The position numbers and the translations under genes are program-made. Source: a virus. Taken from it: a stretch of 37,057 nucleotides of DNA. The notes under the pieces are model-generated. The model was not told the DNA's origin and made no database searches. It was given only the letters and a program-made list of their open reading frames with translations. This document shows, piece by piece, positions 25,489-33,762 of this stretch. The stretch spans positions 1 to 37,057 of the IMG/VR virus record IMGVR_UViG_3300038451_000083. One strand, given 5' to 3'. Positions within the stretch are counted from its first letter, which is position 1. Each line of letters starts with the position of its first letter.

Positions 25489-27861
25489 ATGATAAAGAAC
25501 TTTCTTCAGAAACTTATTAGGAATTTGGCTCCGGATGTTTTTAAACCAGACCCTTATACCCCGGGCTTGTTATATTTAACCCTGGATGCTATTCAAAGAG
25601 AGATAAGCGGTATATGTCCGTGGGATACAGGGGAAGAATGTTTAAAAGGCTATGATTCTTTTTGGTCTTCTCCGTGTAGGAACTTTAATTGTCCGGGATA
25701 TCTTCATCCTCACGGTTTGATTGCATATACATCCAGAAGTTCCAGCGAAACAAGTGTTGACAATAGATTTGATTATTCCAGCTTTAGGTATCTTGCCGGA
25801 GATGGCGATGATTGGATTCCTGCTGGAACTTTAGGAACAATGGTTCTTTTTAATTTTGGCTTTGCCGGAGACCCTGGCGGATATGGTGCTTACTACTATG
25901 GTGCTTTGTATTATGGTGATAATTCACGTCTGGGTTCAGGCGTTGGTGTAGCAGCAATCGGAGATAAATGGTATATCACCTGCCACACTGCAAGTATTGT
26001 AATAGGTACAGATGGGCTGAATTACAGATGCAAGCGTCAACATTTATCAGCTTCCAACAATAAGCCGATAACTGGTGATCCTCTTGTGTGGCCTCTCTAT
26101 TGGGAACAGGGAGGTTTGGCTGGGGATACTTGGATAGCGGATGCTGTGTATGACATAGTTTCCATAGTTGGCCCGCCGATTGCCGATCCCGGTAACAGAG
26201 GCGGCTGGTGTGCTGTTGCTACTAAAGGGCCTTATAGCGGAGACCATGACACTATTTATACTGTAGAAATTATTGATTTTAGGGGATATATCCAAGACTT
26301 TCAGAATGCGTTATTGCAAATTTCTTTAGCTTCATGCACAGAATCTTGGCTTGACTACTGGGGAGCATACTTTGGAATTCCAAGACTTCTAACTGTAAGT
26401 GGTTATGAAGAAGATGAAATCTATAGAGCTCGGATAATGAAGGAAATCACCCGAGCCAAAGGGACAAGGTCTGTTTTACTTGAAGAAGCCCAAGCTTATT
26501 TTAAATCTGATTTGGTATCTATAGAAGAGTATCATCAGAAAGGGGCAGCGAGTGTTGTTTTAGGAACTGATGACAAATATTATATCTGTATTTTAAATCA
26601 TACTTCCGAACCGTCGAACCGTCCGATAACTGGTGACAACTGGGCTCTCTATTGGAAGCAAGGAGGCTTAGCTGGTGATACTTGGAAACCGGGACTTCCT
26701 TATGTGATAGAGACATCCCCAAGATGGGATGGGCCGGTCGCTCCGACTATAGATTGCCCTTCTTATGGAGTAGGAGACCCTGCTCAAGGATTGTGGCCCT
26801 GGGAATTTTATATTAACATTCCAGCCCAGCGTTCACTCTCTGGAAAGTTTATTAAAAGTGCAGAAGGAGATACTATTGGGCCTTGCTCATGCGATCAAGC
26901 TTGTTACGGACAATCTTCATGTAGTTGTGATATGACCACATATGGGGCTGTAATTTGCTCATGCGATACTACTTGCTATGGACATCAGGCCTGCCAGGCC
27001 TCTTGCGATTTGCAACGTTACGGAGTAACAGATGTACAGGGGGGATGTGTCTGTAATGTTTCTTGCTATGGATATCATGCCTGTGACTGCGATGGAGTTT
27101 GCTATGGATATGCATGTTCTTGTGATCAAACTTGTTATCAAGAAACTCCTACTTCCTCTATCGCTTCACCGCAATCTTCGCAACCAACAGCGGATGAACT
27201 TGCCAGACTGAATCACATCCATGCTTTTCTCATTGTTTACGATGCGAATTGGGACAATGACAAAGTTGTTGCATTTGAAAACTGGTTGATTGCTAATGGT
27301 TTATATTTTTATGGTGTTGGTGGTGGGACATGGAATATTAACTTGCAGGGTCAGGGAGAAGGAGGCTTATACGAATTTCTTGACATTCCTGCTTCAAGAG
27401 CACTTGCGGCCATGATAACCGATCCCCTTGCACATATTTATTATGCATCCACTGCACCTGATTTTACAATGCCGTTTGGATCATCAGATTATGCAAACAT
27501 TTCTATGCCACAAAATAAAGTCGGGGAGTCATTTTCATACGATTTAGTGGTTACTGGCACAGATCATTATGCTCTAAATGTATGGGTCGCCCATTCTCCA
27601 ACATCGGGGGAACCAGCAGCGTTTGCTTTGGTTCTTACTTTTCCTGATGCTCGTACTTTAACTTTTGGATATTCACCTGGTGGTTCTATTGACTATGGCT
27701 ATTTTAATGTGATAGCTCAAAATGCTCCCATCGGTGGAGGCACTCCAAATATCGCAGATGCACATATACCAGAGGGGACTTGGAAGTTAACAATAATAAT
27801 GGGGTCTGGGATATATGGTGGTACAGGGGGTCAAATAAATATATCGACGGAACTCACTTGA
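25489..27861 (+). CDS. Tail protein I-like baseplate protein fused to CBM-like modules and a Cys-repeat array
   Basis: 790 residues, ATG after AGGATGATTTA. The stretch CTESWLDYWGAYFGIPR... EEDEIYRARIMKEITRAKGTRS (about residues 282-330) matches tail protein I, which joins wedge and fibres. Two CBM5/12-like modules flank it, each ending NxPITG...YWxQGGLAGDTW (around 25964-26160 and 26524-26710). Residues 466-552 hold seven tandem repeats on the pattern C-x-C-[DN]-x-x-C-Y-G, for example CSCDQACYG, CVCNVSCYG, CSCDQTCYQE. Two units replace the third Cys, and one lacks the first Cys (SCDLQRYG). A beta-rich domain follows (from about 570) and may carry receptor-binding function. Fusion of a wedge protein, binding modules and a Cys array is unusual. 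Confidence 0.8.
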   Translation: MIKNFLQKLIRNLAPDVFKPDPYTPGLLYLTLDAIQREISGICPWDTGEECLKGYDSFWSSPCRNFNCPGYLHPHGLIAYTSRSSSETSVDNRFDYSSFRYLAGDGDDWIPAGTLGTMVLFNFGFAGDPGGYGAYYYGALYYGDNSRLGSGVGVAAIGDKWYITCHTASIVIGTDGLNYRCKRQHLSASNNKPITGDPLVWPLYWEQGGLAGDTWIADAVYDIVSIVGPPIADPGNRGGWCAVATKGPYSGDHDTIYTVEIIDFRGYIQDFQNALLQISLASCTESWLDYWGAYFGIPRLLTVSGYEEDEIYRARIMKEITRAKGTRSVLLEEAQAYFKSDLVSIEEYHQKGAASVVLGTDDKYYICILNHTSEPSNRPITGDNWALYWKQGGLAGDTWKPGLPYVIETSPRWDGPVAPTIDCPSYGVGDPAQGLWPWEFYINIPAQRSLSGKFIKSAEGDTIGPCSCDQACYGQSSCSCDMTTYGAVICSCDTTCYGHQACQASCDLQRYGVTDVQGGCVCNVSCYGYHACDCDGVCYGYACSCDQTCYQETPTSSIASPQSSQPTADELARLNHIHAFLIVYDANWDNDKVVAFENWLIANGLYFYGVGGGTWNINLQGQGEGGLYEFLDIPASRALAAMITDPLAHIYYASTAPDFTMPFGSSDYANISMPQNKVGESFSYDLVVTGTDHYALNVWVAHSPTSGEPAAFALVLTFPDARTLTFGYSPGGSIDYGYFNVIAQNAPIGGGTPNIADAHIPEGTWKLTIIMGSGIYGGTGGQINISTELT
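26884..27144 (+). repeat. Cys-rich repeat array 1 (7 units, CxCDxxCYG)
   Basis: Encodes seven units of about 12 residues. The first two Cys are constant except in one unit (SCDLQRYG), and the third Cys is replaced by Thr or Arg in two. The last unit ends CYQE, like the last unit of array 2, and arrays 2 and 3 end in the same style. Confidence 0.9.
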
Positions 27862-27925
27862 ACAGTTTAGGAGATGGAATGCCAATGTTTAAAAGACAAA
27901 ATTTACTTCGGAGGAAACTAAGATA

Positions 27926-28981
27926 ATGGCAGCTTGTGTGTGCTATAACACATGTTATCAGCAACAACCTTGTACTTGTGATCACACGAACCACGGATAT
28001 GTGGGTTGCACATGTGATGTTCATTGTTACGGACAAGGACAAGTCTGTACTTGTGACATGCTATGCTATGGGTATATTGCCTGTACTTGTGATAACACGA
28101 CTTACGGAGCAACTTCGTGTGGATGTAATAATGCTTGTTACGGAGACAAAGGTTGCTCCTGTGATTTTCACTGCTATCAGGAAGCTTCTGTGCCTGCTGG
28201 TGCTCCCTCTTTGAGAGACACAGTATTGGCATATAAATATGAAGGCGGCTATGGTAGTGGAGGCTACGGTGAATTTTTTCTAATAGTTTCAGGGAAGATG
28301 TTTCCAGACCCGACAAATGAGGGAGATGCTACACTATTCGGTTGCAGTCATCAATTTAGTGGAATTGAATTTTTATTCGCTACCCCCGGAGTTGGCGGCG
28401 CTTATATTTGGGAATACTGGACAGGCTCACAATGGACTACTTTGACTGTCCAAGATGGAACTTCAAAAGGAACTTTAGGATTAACTCAAGATGGATGGAT
28501 AAACTGGCTTGAAGGTTTGCGTGACTGGGTTTTAGCAGATATTCCAAGTACAGGAACCCCGAAGTATTGGGTTAGATGTCGAGTTTTTACGCCACCTTCA
28601 ACAACTCCTAATATTTCATCGATGTGGATCACTTATGCGGGGCAGACTTGCCGTGGAGTATATGTTGCTAATGGAACGCCTTCTTGTAAATGTAATTATA
28701 CTTGTTATGACTACTCACCATGCTTTTGTAATTTAACTGCATACGGCGGTTCGCCTTGTGAGTGTGATCAGGCTTGCTACGGAGACTTTTCTTGCAGTTG
28801 TGACATGACTTGCTATACTGAAGTTGCTGCAACATATGTCCCAGATAACAGGGATTTAAACAATTGCTATGTTTTTGCCGAGGGAACGTTTGCCAAACCG
28901 ATTGTTGAGTCAGGTTTGCAACAAATAATTGACAGGTTAAAAACTGCCGGAACAATAGCTATAATAAATCCTTTGGATTAG
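27926..28981 (+). CDS. Tail protein with two CxCDxxCYG repeat arrays flanking a Trp-rich module
   Basis: 351 residues, ATG after CGGAGGAAACTAAGATA. The protein opens directly with a Cys array: seven units encoded at 27935-28180 (CVCYNTCYQ, CTCDVHCYG, CTCDMLCYG, CSCDFHCYQE). A Trp-rich module (28311-28635: EYWTGSQWTTLTVQDGT, then YWVRCRVF), shared with sheath and J-like genes, separates it from a second array of four units (28685-28822: CKCNYTCYD, CFCNLTAYG, CECDQACYG, CSCDMTCYTE). The C-terminal 50 residues are ordinary (SGLQQIIDRLKTAGTIAI). Nothing suggests an enzyme. It follows the baseplate gpI-like gene and precedes the fibres, so it is probably an exposed tail component. I infer that it is a substrate of the radical SAM enzyme at 432. 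Confidence 0.8.
   Translation: MAACVCYNTCYQQQPCTCDHTNHGYVGCTCDVHCYGQGQVCTCDMLCYGYIACTCDNTTYGATSCGCNNACYGDKGCSCDFHCYQEASVPAGAPSLRDTVLAYKYEGGYGSGGYGEFFLIVSGKMFPDPTNEGDATLFGCSHQFSGIEFLFATPGVGGAYIWEYWTGSQWTTLTVQDGTSKGTLGLTQDGWINWLEGLRDWVLADIPSTGTPKYWVRCRVFTPPSTTPNISSMWITYAGQTCRGVYVANGTPSCKCNYTCYDYSPCFCNLTAYGGSPCECDQACYGDFSCSCDMTCYTEVAATYVPDNRDLNNCYVFAEGTFAKPIVESGLQQIIDRLKTAGTIAIINPLD
27935..28180 (+). repeat. Cys-rich repeat array 2 (7 units)
   Basis: Seven units starting at residue 4. The fourth motif position is Asp in most units and the last unit ends CYQE. The second and fifth units lack the third Cys (CTCDHTNHG, CTCDNTTYG). Confidence 0.9.
28685..28822 (+). repeat. Cys-rich repeat array 3 (4 units)
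   Basis: Four units at residues 254-298. The second lacks the third Cys (CFCNLTAYG). The last ends CYTE, as arrays 1 and 2 end CYQE. Confidence 0.9.
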
Positions 28982-29018
28982 ATGAGGTTTAGAAAATAAA
29001 TTCTTTGGAGGTAGTAAA

Positions 29019-30296
29019 ATGAGTTTAGATTGCGTAAATTGGACCGATAAACAGCTTGATGAATTAGTAGACGTTCTTAGAAGTGGAGATCAGTCTATCG
29101 TTGCGACTTTTATGGCACAGAATTTTTTGTGTGTTGGTTCAAGGATAATGACTGACCCGGATAATACAACACTTAGACTAAGTGTTGGATCGGACACTAA
29201 GACTGTGTCCCTAAGCCCCGGAGCATTCCAGCATGCGGGTTTTATATCCCAAGTTGGAAGTGCAGAAGTTATAAATATTTTAAACACATCAACTGGAAAA
29301 TGGGGAGTAGGGAAAATTGCGGATTCGAGTGCAAGATATTCAATAGTTATGGTTAAGTGGAATGATAGAATTCACACTCCTGGTCTTAGATTCTTTGTTG
29401 ATGACACGGTTGTTCCGAATACCTATTTTCAACAAAATGCCAACACTTTGGTAGACAAGGCTTACTATGACATTGTGGTAAAACACGGAACACCGGGTGG
29501 TGGAGTGCCGGATGCCGATCCAGGCTTTTGGACTATCGGAGAAATATATATTCCAGCAAATGCAGCGTCAATAGACGCTGCTAATATTTATGATGTTGGT
29601 TGTGCAGACGGTTCTCAGCGTACTCCGCCAAATTGGGTATCGACCACAAGAGTTCTTCGATTGGAATTTATGGGAACCTCTTTAGGTGGTTTTAGTAAGT
29701 TCGCTGTAGATCATGATCCAGTTACTGGATATCATAGAACTGGATTTCACATCGGAAGTGTGGCTGTTGGAGCAAGTGTTACGGCCCCGGCTTTAACAAA
29801 GTTATCAGATGGGTCTGTGCTTTCTCCAGGAGAATTGCATTCTCATGGAGCAGGAGCTGGGCTTGGCGTAAAATTTTTAGTTACTCCCACCGGTGGTGGT
29901 TTAAATAAACTTCTTTGGACATATGTAGGAGCCATTCCTTTTTCATCTTATGATTGGACAGATGTGAATGTATCTGGTGATACAGGAAGTGATGTACCTA
30001 AAGCCGTCCTTCTTGCAGTAGAGCTTCGAAGCACTTCTGTTGGAGCTTGGACAATCATACGAGGAATTTTTAGGAAAAAAGGTTCATCTGAAACCGATAG
30101 TTTACCAAGAATTGATAATTGGGCTATGGCAAGTTCGTCAAGTGGGGTAACAAAAGGAGGCGCAGCTTGCATGCTTATCGTGCCATGTGATGCATCCGGT
30201 ATTTTTCAGGCAAAGGTTGAGTTTGTAGACGGACAAGTTGCCGGACAGGCAGGCAATCTTTACTTTAAAGTCGATATGATTGGATACTTTGTATAA
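29019..30296 (+). CDS. Tail fibre/adhesin protein
   Basis: 425 residues, ATG after TTTGGAGGTAGTAAA. The N-terminal 75 residues (MSLDCVNWTDKQLDELVDVLRSG) are helical and may attach the protein to the tail. The rest is beta-rich, with the strand patterns GNLYFKVDMIGYFV at the end and SHGAGAGLGVKFLVTPTGGG in the middle, as in phage fibres. The family is not certain. Location between the Cys-repeat protein and two further fibre-like genes supports a receptor-binding structure. No Cys array is present. Confidence 0.65.
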   Translation: MSLDCVNWTDKQLDELVDVLRSGDQSIVATFMAQNFLCVGSRIMTDPDNTTLRLSVGSDTKTVSLSPGAFQHAGFISQVGSAEVINILNTSTGKWGVGKIADSSARYSIVMVKWNDRIHTPGLRFFVDDTVVPNTYFQQNANTLVDKAYYDIVVKHGTPGGGVPDADPGFWTIGEIYIPANAASIDAANIYDVGCADGSQRTPPNWVSTTRVLRLEFMGTSLGGFSKFAVDHDPVTGYHRTGFHIGSVAVGASVTAPALTKLSDGSVLSPGELHSHGAGAGLGVKFLVTPTGGGLNKLLWTYVGAIPFSSYDWTDVNVSGDTGSDVPKAVLLAVELRSTSVGAWTIIRGIFRKKGSSETDSLPRIDNWAMASSSSGVTKGGAACMLIVPCDASGIFQAKVEFVDGQVAGQAGNLYFKVDMIGYFV

Positions 30297-30310
30297 AATA
30301 GGAGGATAAA

Positions 30311-31144
30311 ATGTCTTCATCTTACACGAAAAATTTAGGTTTGAGAAAACCGACTCACCGAGATCCGGAAACATTGGAATCGTGGGATGCTGTTCTTAAC
30401 AACAACTTTGATATACTTGACTTGATAATAGGACTACGCCAATATACTTCGCAGAATTACATTGTAAATTCTGATTCATTAGCACAAGCTCTTAACAAAA
30501 TAGATATGAAATTGAAAGATCTGGTTGATTCATCGTTAACGTCAGAGCAATTGGCAGCCTTGTTAGCTCTTCTTGGCTATGGGGTTCGACTAGCCCGAAA
30601 AGATGTCTTGTTTCCAGAATTTCCGGGGGCTACTTTTTGTGTGACACCAGGAAGTCCAAACCTTGGTATTTTTACGACTGATAGCGAGATCGTAACAGTA
30701 ACCGGTCTTGGGTATAGATTTAACTACTACGAATGGTATAGCTTAGAGACTGCTCTACTGCAGAGCTATGACATCTTAGTGCAGTGGAGAGTACCTGATA
30801 CGTTTGTAAATTTTGGTACTACCATTTCACAGTCGAAGGTGCTGATCTTGGATATACGCACACAAAGCGCTGACGTGGCTGAATCATGCGTTGCTGTCGA
30901 ACTTTGGAAAGATGGAACCGATCCAACCGATCCAGCAAAAATTTCTACTTCTGGGCCTAAGAGAAGCCAGGATGGTAATTGGAGGTCTTTACGATTTACG
31001 AATGAAGTTATATTTTTTGATGGTAGTGATAATATTCTTAAGGCGTTGGTCCCAGGAGATCTTTTGAATGTTCGTATTACAATGAGCAGCAAGGATAACA
31101 ACTATGCTCGGGTTGGGCCTATAACTATTAGTTATGTAGGATAG
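30311..31144 (+). CDS. Tail fibre protein with a DxLNxNFDILD anchor
   Basis: 277 residues, ATG after AGGAGGATAAA. The N-terminus (NLGLRKPTHRDPE, then LNNNFDILDLIIG) is the standard short anchor of phage fibre proteins. It is followed by a helical segment (LAQALNKIDMKLKDLVDSS), then a beta-rich C-terminal part with Trp and Arg residues (LRFTNEVIFFDGSDNILK). Such proteins form trimeric adhesins. It lies between two other fibre-like genes. Confidence 0.7.
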   Translation: MSSSYTKNLGLRKPTHRDPETLESWDAVLNNNFDILDLIIGLRQYTSQNYIVNSDSLAQALNKIDMKLKDLVDSSLTSEQLAALLALLGYGVRLARKDVLFPEFPGATFCVTPGSPNLGIFTTDSEIVTVTGLGYRFNYYEWYSLETALLQSYDILVQWRVPDTFVNFGTTISQSKVLILDIRTQSADVAESCVAVELWKDGTDPTDPAKISTSGPKRSQDGNWRSLRFTNEVIFFDGSDNILKALVPGDLLNVRITMSSKDNNYARVGPITISYVG

Positions 31145-31166
31145 TACTTAAACAAAGGAGGCAGAG

Positions 31167-32906
31167 GTGGCCGGAAATTATTTTAGAGGTTATTACATAG
31201 GGATCGGAGATGTCCCAACTGATGCAGAGTTAATGAGACATAAGAAATGGTTTCGTGCAGGGGTAGCACCAGTACCACCATTTAGTGGTCAATATCTTGG
31301 TTTTATTCCTTGGCATCTGACAGTCGAGGGAAATTATATCTACGTTTGCGGTCAACAGGCATATACAGTAGGTGGTATTGATTTCTATGACGCTACTGTA
31401 ATGAAGGTCGATAGAACTACTCTTGCAATAATTGATGGTTTTAGTCCCAGACAGGCAACTAATAATTTGAGTAACTATTTTCAAAGGGTTTACATTGACG
31501 GAAACGATATTTATTTGGTTGGGACAGCCTATATTGACTCTCTCAAGAAGGCAGTAGTTACGAAAAGAGATAAAAATAATCTTTCGACTGAATACTGGAC
31601 TAATTATTATCCACTTGGTGCAGGTTACTCTCTTGCTCAAGCTGTAAGTTGCGTTTCAGATGCTTTGTATCTATATGTTACAGCAAATTATAATGATGCG
31701 CCCGGTCATTCAGCACCTTATAGATGGAAATTAAATAAGTCCGATGGTTCCACGGTTTGGGTAGGAGGTTCTGGCACTGCCGTGACAACATACGATGGTA
31801 TAATTGATACTGGAAGTTATGTTGTTTTAGCTGGATCGGCAGGAGGTGATAGAGTAATTGAAAGGGTTGATAAGGCAACAAACTTATCTGTGATCCACAG
31901 TATCAGCAGGGATCGCTATGCGAACATGGGCATAGTTTATGGTGGTTTGATTTCCATCCCTCAAGGCCCAAATAATGGAAACACATTTATAAATGATTCT
32001 GCATATGGGAGTGTAAATTGGTTGAATCCGGGCAATGCTCAAGCTTCTGATGATGTGTATGCAACGGCAGGTGGAGGAAGCACCAAATATTTGAAAGCAA
32101 CTGGTTTTGGTTTCTCAATTCCTACCGGAGCTACCATAGTTGGTGTTGCTGTTGATGTAGAAAGACATGCTGGGGGTCCAAGTCACTATGCATATACCCA
32201 GTTGGCAAAATTGGTAAAGGCTGGTGTCGTAATAGGAACCTCACAAGCTGAAGGTTCGAATTGGCCTACTACGGATACTTATGCAACTTATGGGGGGTCT
32301 TTTAACTTGTGGGGAACGACCTGGACTCCTGATGAAATTAATGCGGCGGGTTTTGGGTTTGCAATATCTGCCTATGTGAATTCGGGGGACACTGCATACA
32401 TTGACCACATAAGAATCACTGTTTATTACACTATGGGTAGCGCTCCCGCTGTATACTATGTTTGTGGGAATAGCTATCAAAGTATTATTACGCCACCATA
32501 CGGAGACCCCAGGGTTTCTGTATTAGAATATGGTGCAGATTTTGTCAAAGTTTGGGAATGGACTAAGAATTATATTGTAGATACTAATCTGCAAGAGGTA
32601 TTGCTCAATAGCGTTATAGATGCCTCAGGTATTTATTCAATAGGAAGTATTCAGTATGAACCAACTCCTCTTGTTTATTATAACCAGGCTATCCTTACAA
32701 AGATTGGTTTAGACGGGTCTCATCTTTGGGATTTGCAGCATGAGACACAATATATGACTGCTATAAGAGCAATTGGTCTGGATATTGCTACTGTTCCTAC
32801 TACTTTAGTAGTTGGGGTTTGTGATAACAATCCAGCTTTACCTGTTTCGCAACGTTACAGTTATCTTGAAAAAAGGTCAATAGCAACTGGATTGATTTTT
32901 ATCTAA
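31167..32906 (+). CDS. Beta-propeller-like tail protein interrupted by a domain shared with the gene at 7038
   Basis: 579 residues, GTG start after AAAGGAGG with a 5-nt spacer. A blade-like motif repeats through the protein (YIYVCGQQ, DIYLVGTA, YVVLAGSA, VYYVCGNS, GIYSIGSI, TLVVGVCD), spaced roughly 50-70 residues apart except across the insertion, which suggests a seven-blade propeller or PQQ-like fold. After about 260 residues, a domain of about 160 residues begins (31957-32434) that is a close relative of the entire gene at 7038 (QGPNNGNTFINDS... YLKATGFGFSIP... DTAYIDHIRITVYY). The propeller then resumes. I infer a receptor-binding or exopolysaccharide-binding tail component. Confidence 0.65.
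   Translation: MAGNYFRGYYIGIGDVPTDAELMRHKKWFRAGVAPVPPFSGQYLGFIPWHLTVEGNYIYVCGQQAYTVGGIDFYDATVMKVDRTTLAIIDGFSPRQATNNLSNYFQRVYIDGNDIYLVGTAYIDSLKKAVVTKRDKNNLSTEYWTNYYPLGAGYSLAQAVSCVSDALYLYVTANYNDAPGHSAPYRWKLNKSDGSTVWVGGSGTAVTTYDGIIDTGSYVVLAGSAGGDRVIERVDKATNLSVIHSISRDRYANMGIVYGGLISIPQGPNNGNTFINDSAYGSVNWLNPGNAQASDDVYATAGGGSTKYLKATGFGFSIPTGATIVGVAVDVERHAGGPSHYAYTQLAKLVKAGVVIGTSQAEGSNWPTTDTYATYGGSFNLWGTTWTPDEINAAGFGFAISAYVNSGDTAYIDHIRITVYYTMGSAPAVYYVCGNSYQSIITPPYGDPRVSVLEYGADFVKVWEWTKNYIVDTNLQEVLLNSVIDASGIYSIGSIQYEPTPLVYYNQAILTKIGLDGSHLWDLQHETQYMTAIRAIGLDIATVPTTLVVGVCDNNPALPVSQRYSYLEKRSIATGLIFI
31957..32434 (+). repeat. Inserted copy of the domain encoded at 7038-7577
   Basis: The segment has the same order of motifs as the gene at 7038, and stretches of near-identical DNA around the start (CAAGGcCCAAATAaTGGAA). 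It splits the propeller frame without breaking it, which shows transfer of a domain between genes. Confidence 0.8.
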
Positions 32907-32916
32907 CGGAAAGTAG

Positions 32917-33087
32917 ATGCTAAAATCCGAATGTCTTGAATGCAGAAAAGTATACAAAGAGGTAGATGACGGAAAGAGGAAAGTGGACATAACTCATGGC
33001 TTTTGCCCGGTGTGTCTTAAAAAGATTCGTGAAAATAAAAAAATTCAAAAAGAAAGGAATAAATCATGTTCTCAGAAAAAGCTTTGA
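32917..33087 (+). CDS. Small zinc-ribbon protein
   Basis: 56 residues starting at ATG 32917 and overlapping the first 22 nt of the endolysin gene in another frame. It has two CxxC pairs, CLEC and CPVC, 20 residues apart, with the spacing of a treble-clef or ribbon zinc site, and a basic C-terminus. Phage and bacterial proteins of this kind often begin CxECxKVY and end with HGxCPxC. The function is unknown. The ribosome binding site is weak (GGAAAG), and translation may be coupled to the fibre gene 10 nt upstream. Confidence 0.6.
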   Translation: MLKSECLECRKVYKEVDDGKRKVDITHGFCPVCLKKIRENKKIQKERNKSCSQKKL

Positions 33088-33743
33088 AACTTATACTTGA
33101 TGAAGAGGGTCTTGATCAACCGTCTTTATGGCCTGGAAAGAGTTCCGGAATAACTATTGGAGTTGGCTATGATTTGGGGTATGAGTCTAATTTTGAAAAC
33201 GATTGGAAGCCCTACTTATCTCCCGATGAAATCGCCAGGCTTAAAACTGTCTTAGGACTTAAAGGCCAGGACGCTGCAAAGAGAGCTCCGGAGTTTAAAG
33301 ATATTAAGATAAGCAGAGAGGAAGCAAATAGAGTTTTCATGGATAAAACTCTCCCGGAATACACAAGACAAACTCGAGTAGCTTTTCCAGGGTTTGACAG
33401 TCTACCATTAGATGCTCAGGGAGCTTTGGTATCTCTTGTCTATAATAGAGGTGCCGGTATGAGTGGGGATACCAGACTCGAGATGAGAAATATCCGAGAC
33501 CTTGTCCCTAACATGGATTTGAAAGGAATAGTCGACCAGATAAGATCAATGAAGAGATTGTGGCCCAATGATTCCGCTTTGAAAAATAGAAGAGACCACG
33601 AAGCCGATTTAGTGGAAAGCTGTATTTTGACTTCAATGGTAGAGCCAGGACTTGAAGAAGCCAAGGAAATCCCTCAGCCACAAGGTTTAGCTGGACTTGT
33701 TGGGGCTCTCATTAAGATAATAAGAAGTGTTTTGAAGATTTAA
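33066..33743 (+). CDS. Endolysin, GH24/pesticin-type muramidase
   Basis: 225 residues, ATG after AAAGGAATAAATC. The N-terminus has ILDEEGLDQPSLWPG and GITIGVGYDLG, the E-x(n)-T pattern of T4-lysozyme-like and pesticin-type muramidases: E14 is the likely acid and T30 sits in TIGVG. The rest (LPLDAQGALVSLVYNRGAG, IRDLVPN, SMKRLWPNDSALKNRRDHEADLV) is the conserved helical lobe. The expected catalytic Asp is not clear to me. There is no signal peptide, so it needs the holin for release. It cleaves peptidoglycan in the periplasm at the end of infection. The C-terminal 35 residues are Pro/Leu-rich and unassigned. Confidence 0.85.
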   Translation: MFSEKALKLILDEEGLDQPSLWPGKSSGITIGVGYDLGYESNFENDWKPYLSPDEIARLKTVLGLKGQDAAKRAPEFKDIKISREEANRVFMDKTLPEYTRQTRVAFPGFDSLPLDAQGALVSLVYNRGAGMSGDTRLEMRNIRDLVPNMDLKGIVDQIRSMKRLWPNDSALKNRRDHEADLVESCILTSMVEPGLEEAKEIPQPQGLAGLVGALIKIIRSVLKI

Positions 33744-33762
33744 AACATAGGAGGTGATTTGT

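Noticed and set aside
27874-27921. 15-codon ORF encoding MECQCLKDKIYFGGN before the Cys-repeat protein
   Set aside because: CQC is suggestive, but the frame is tiny and overlaps the ribosome binding site of the next gene. No further support.
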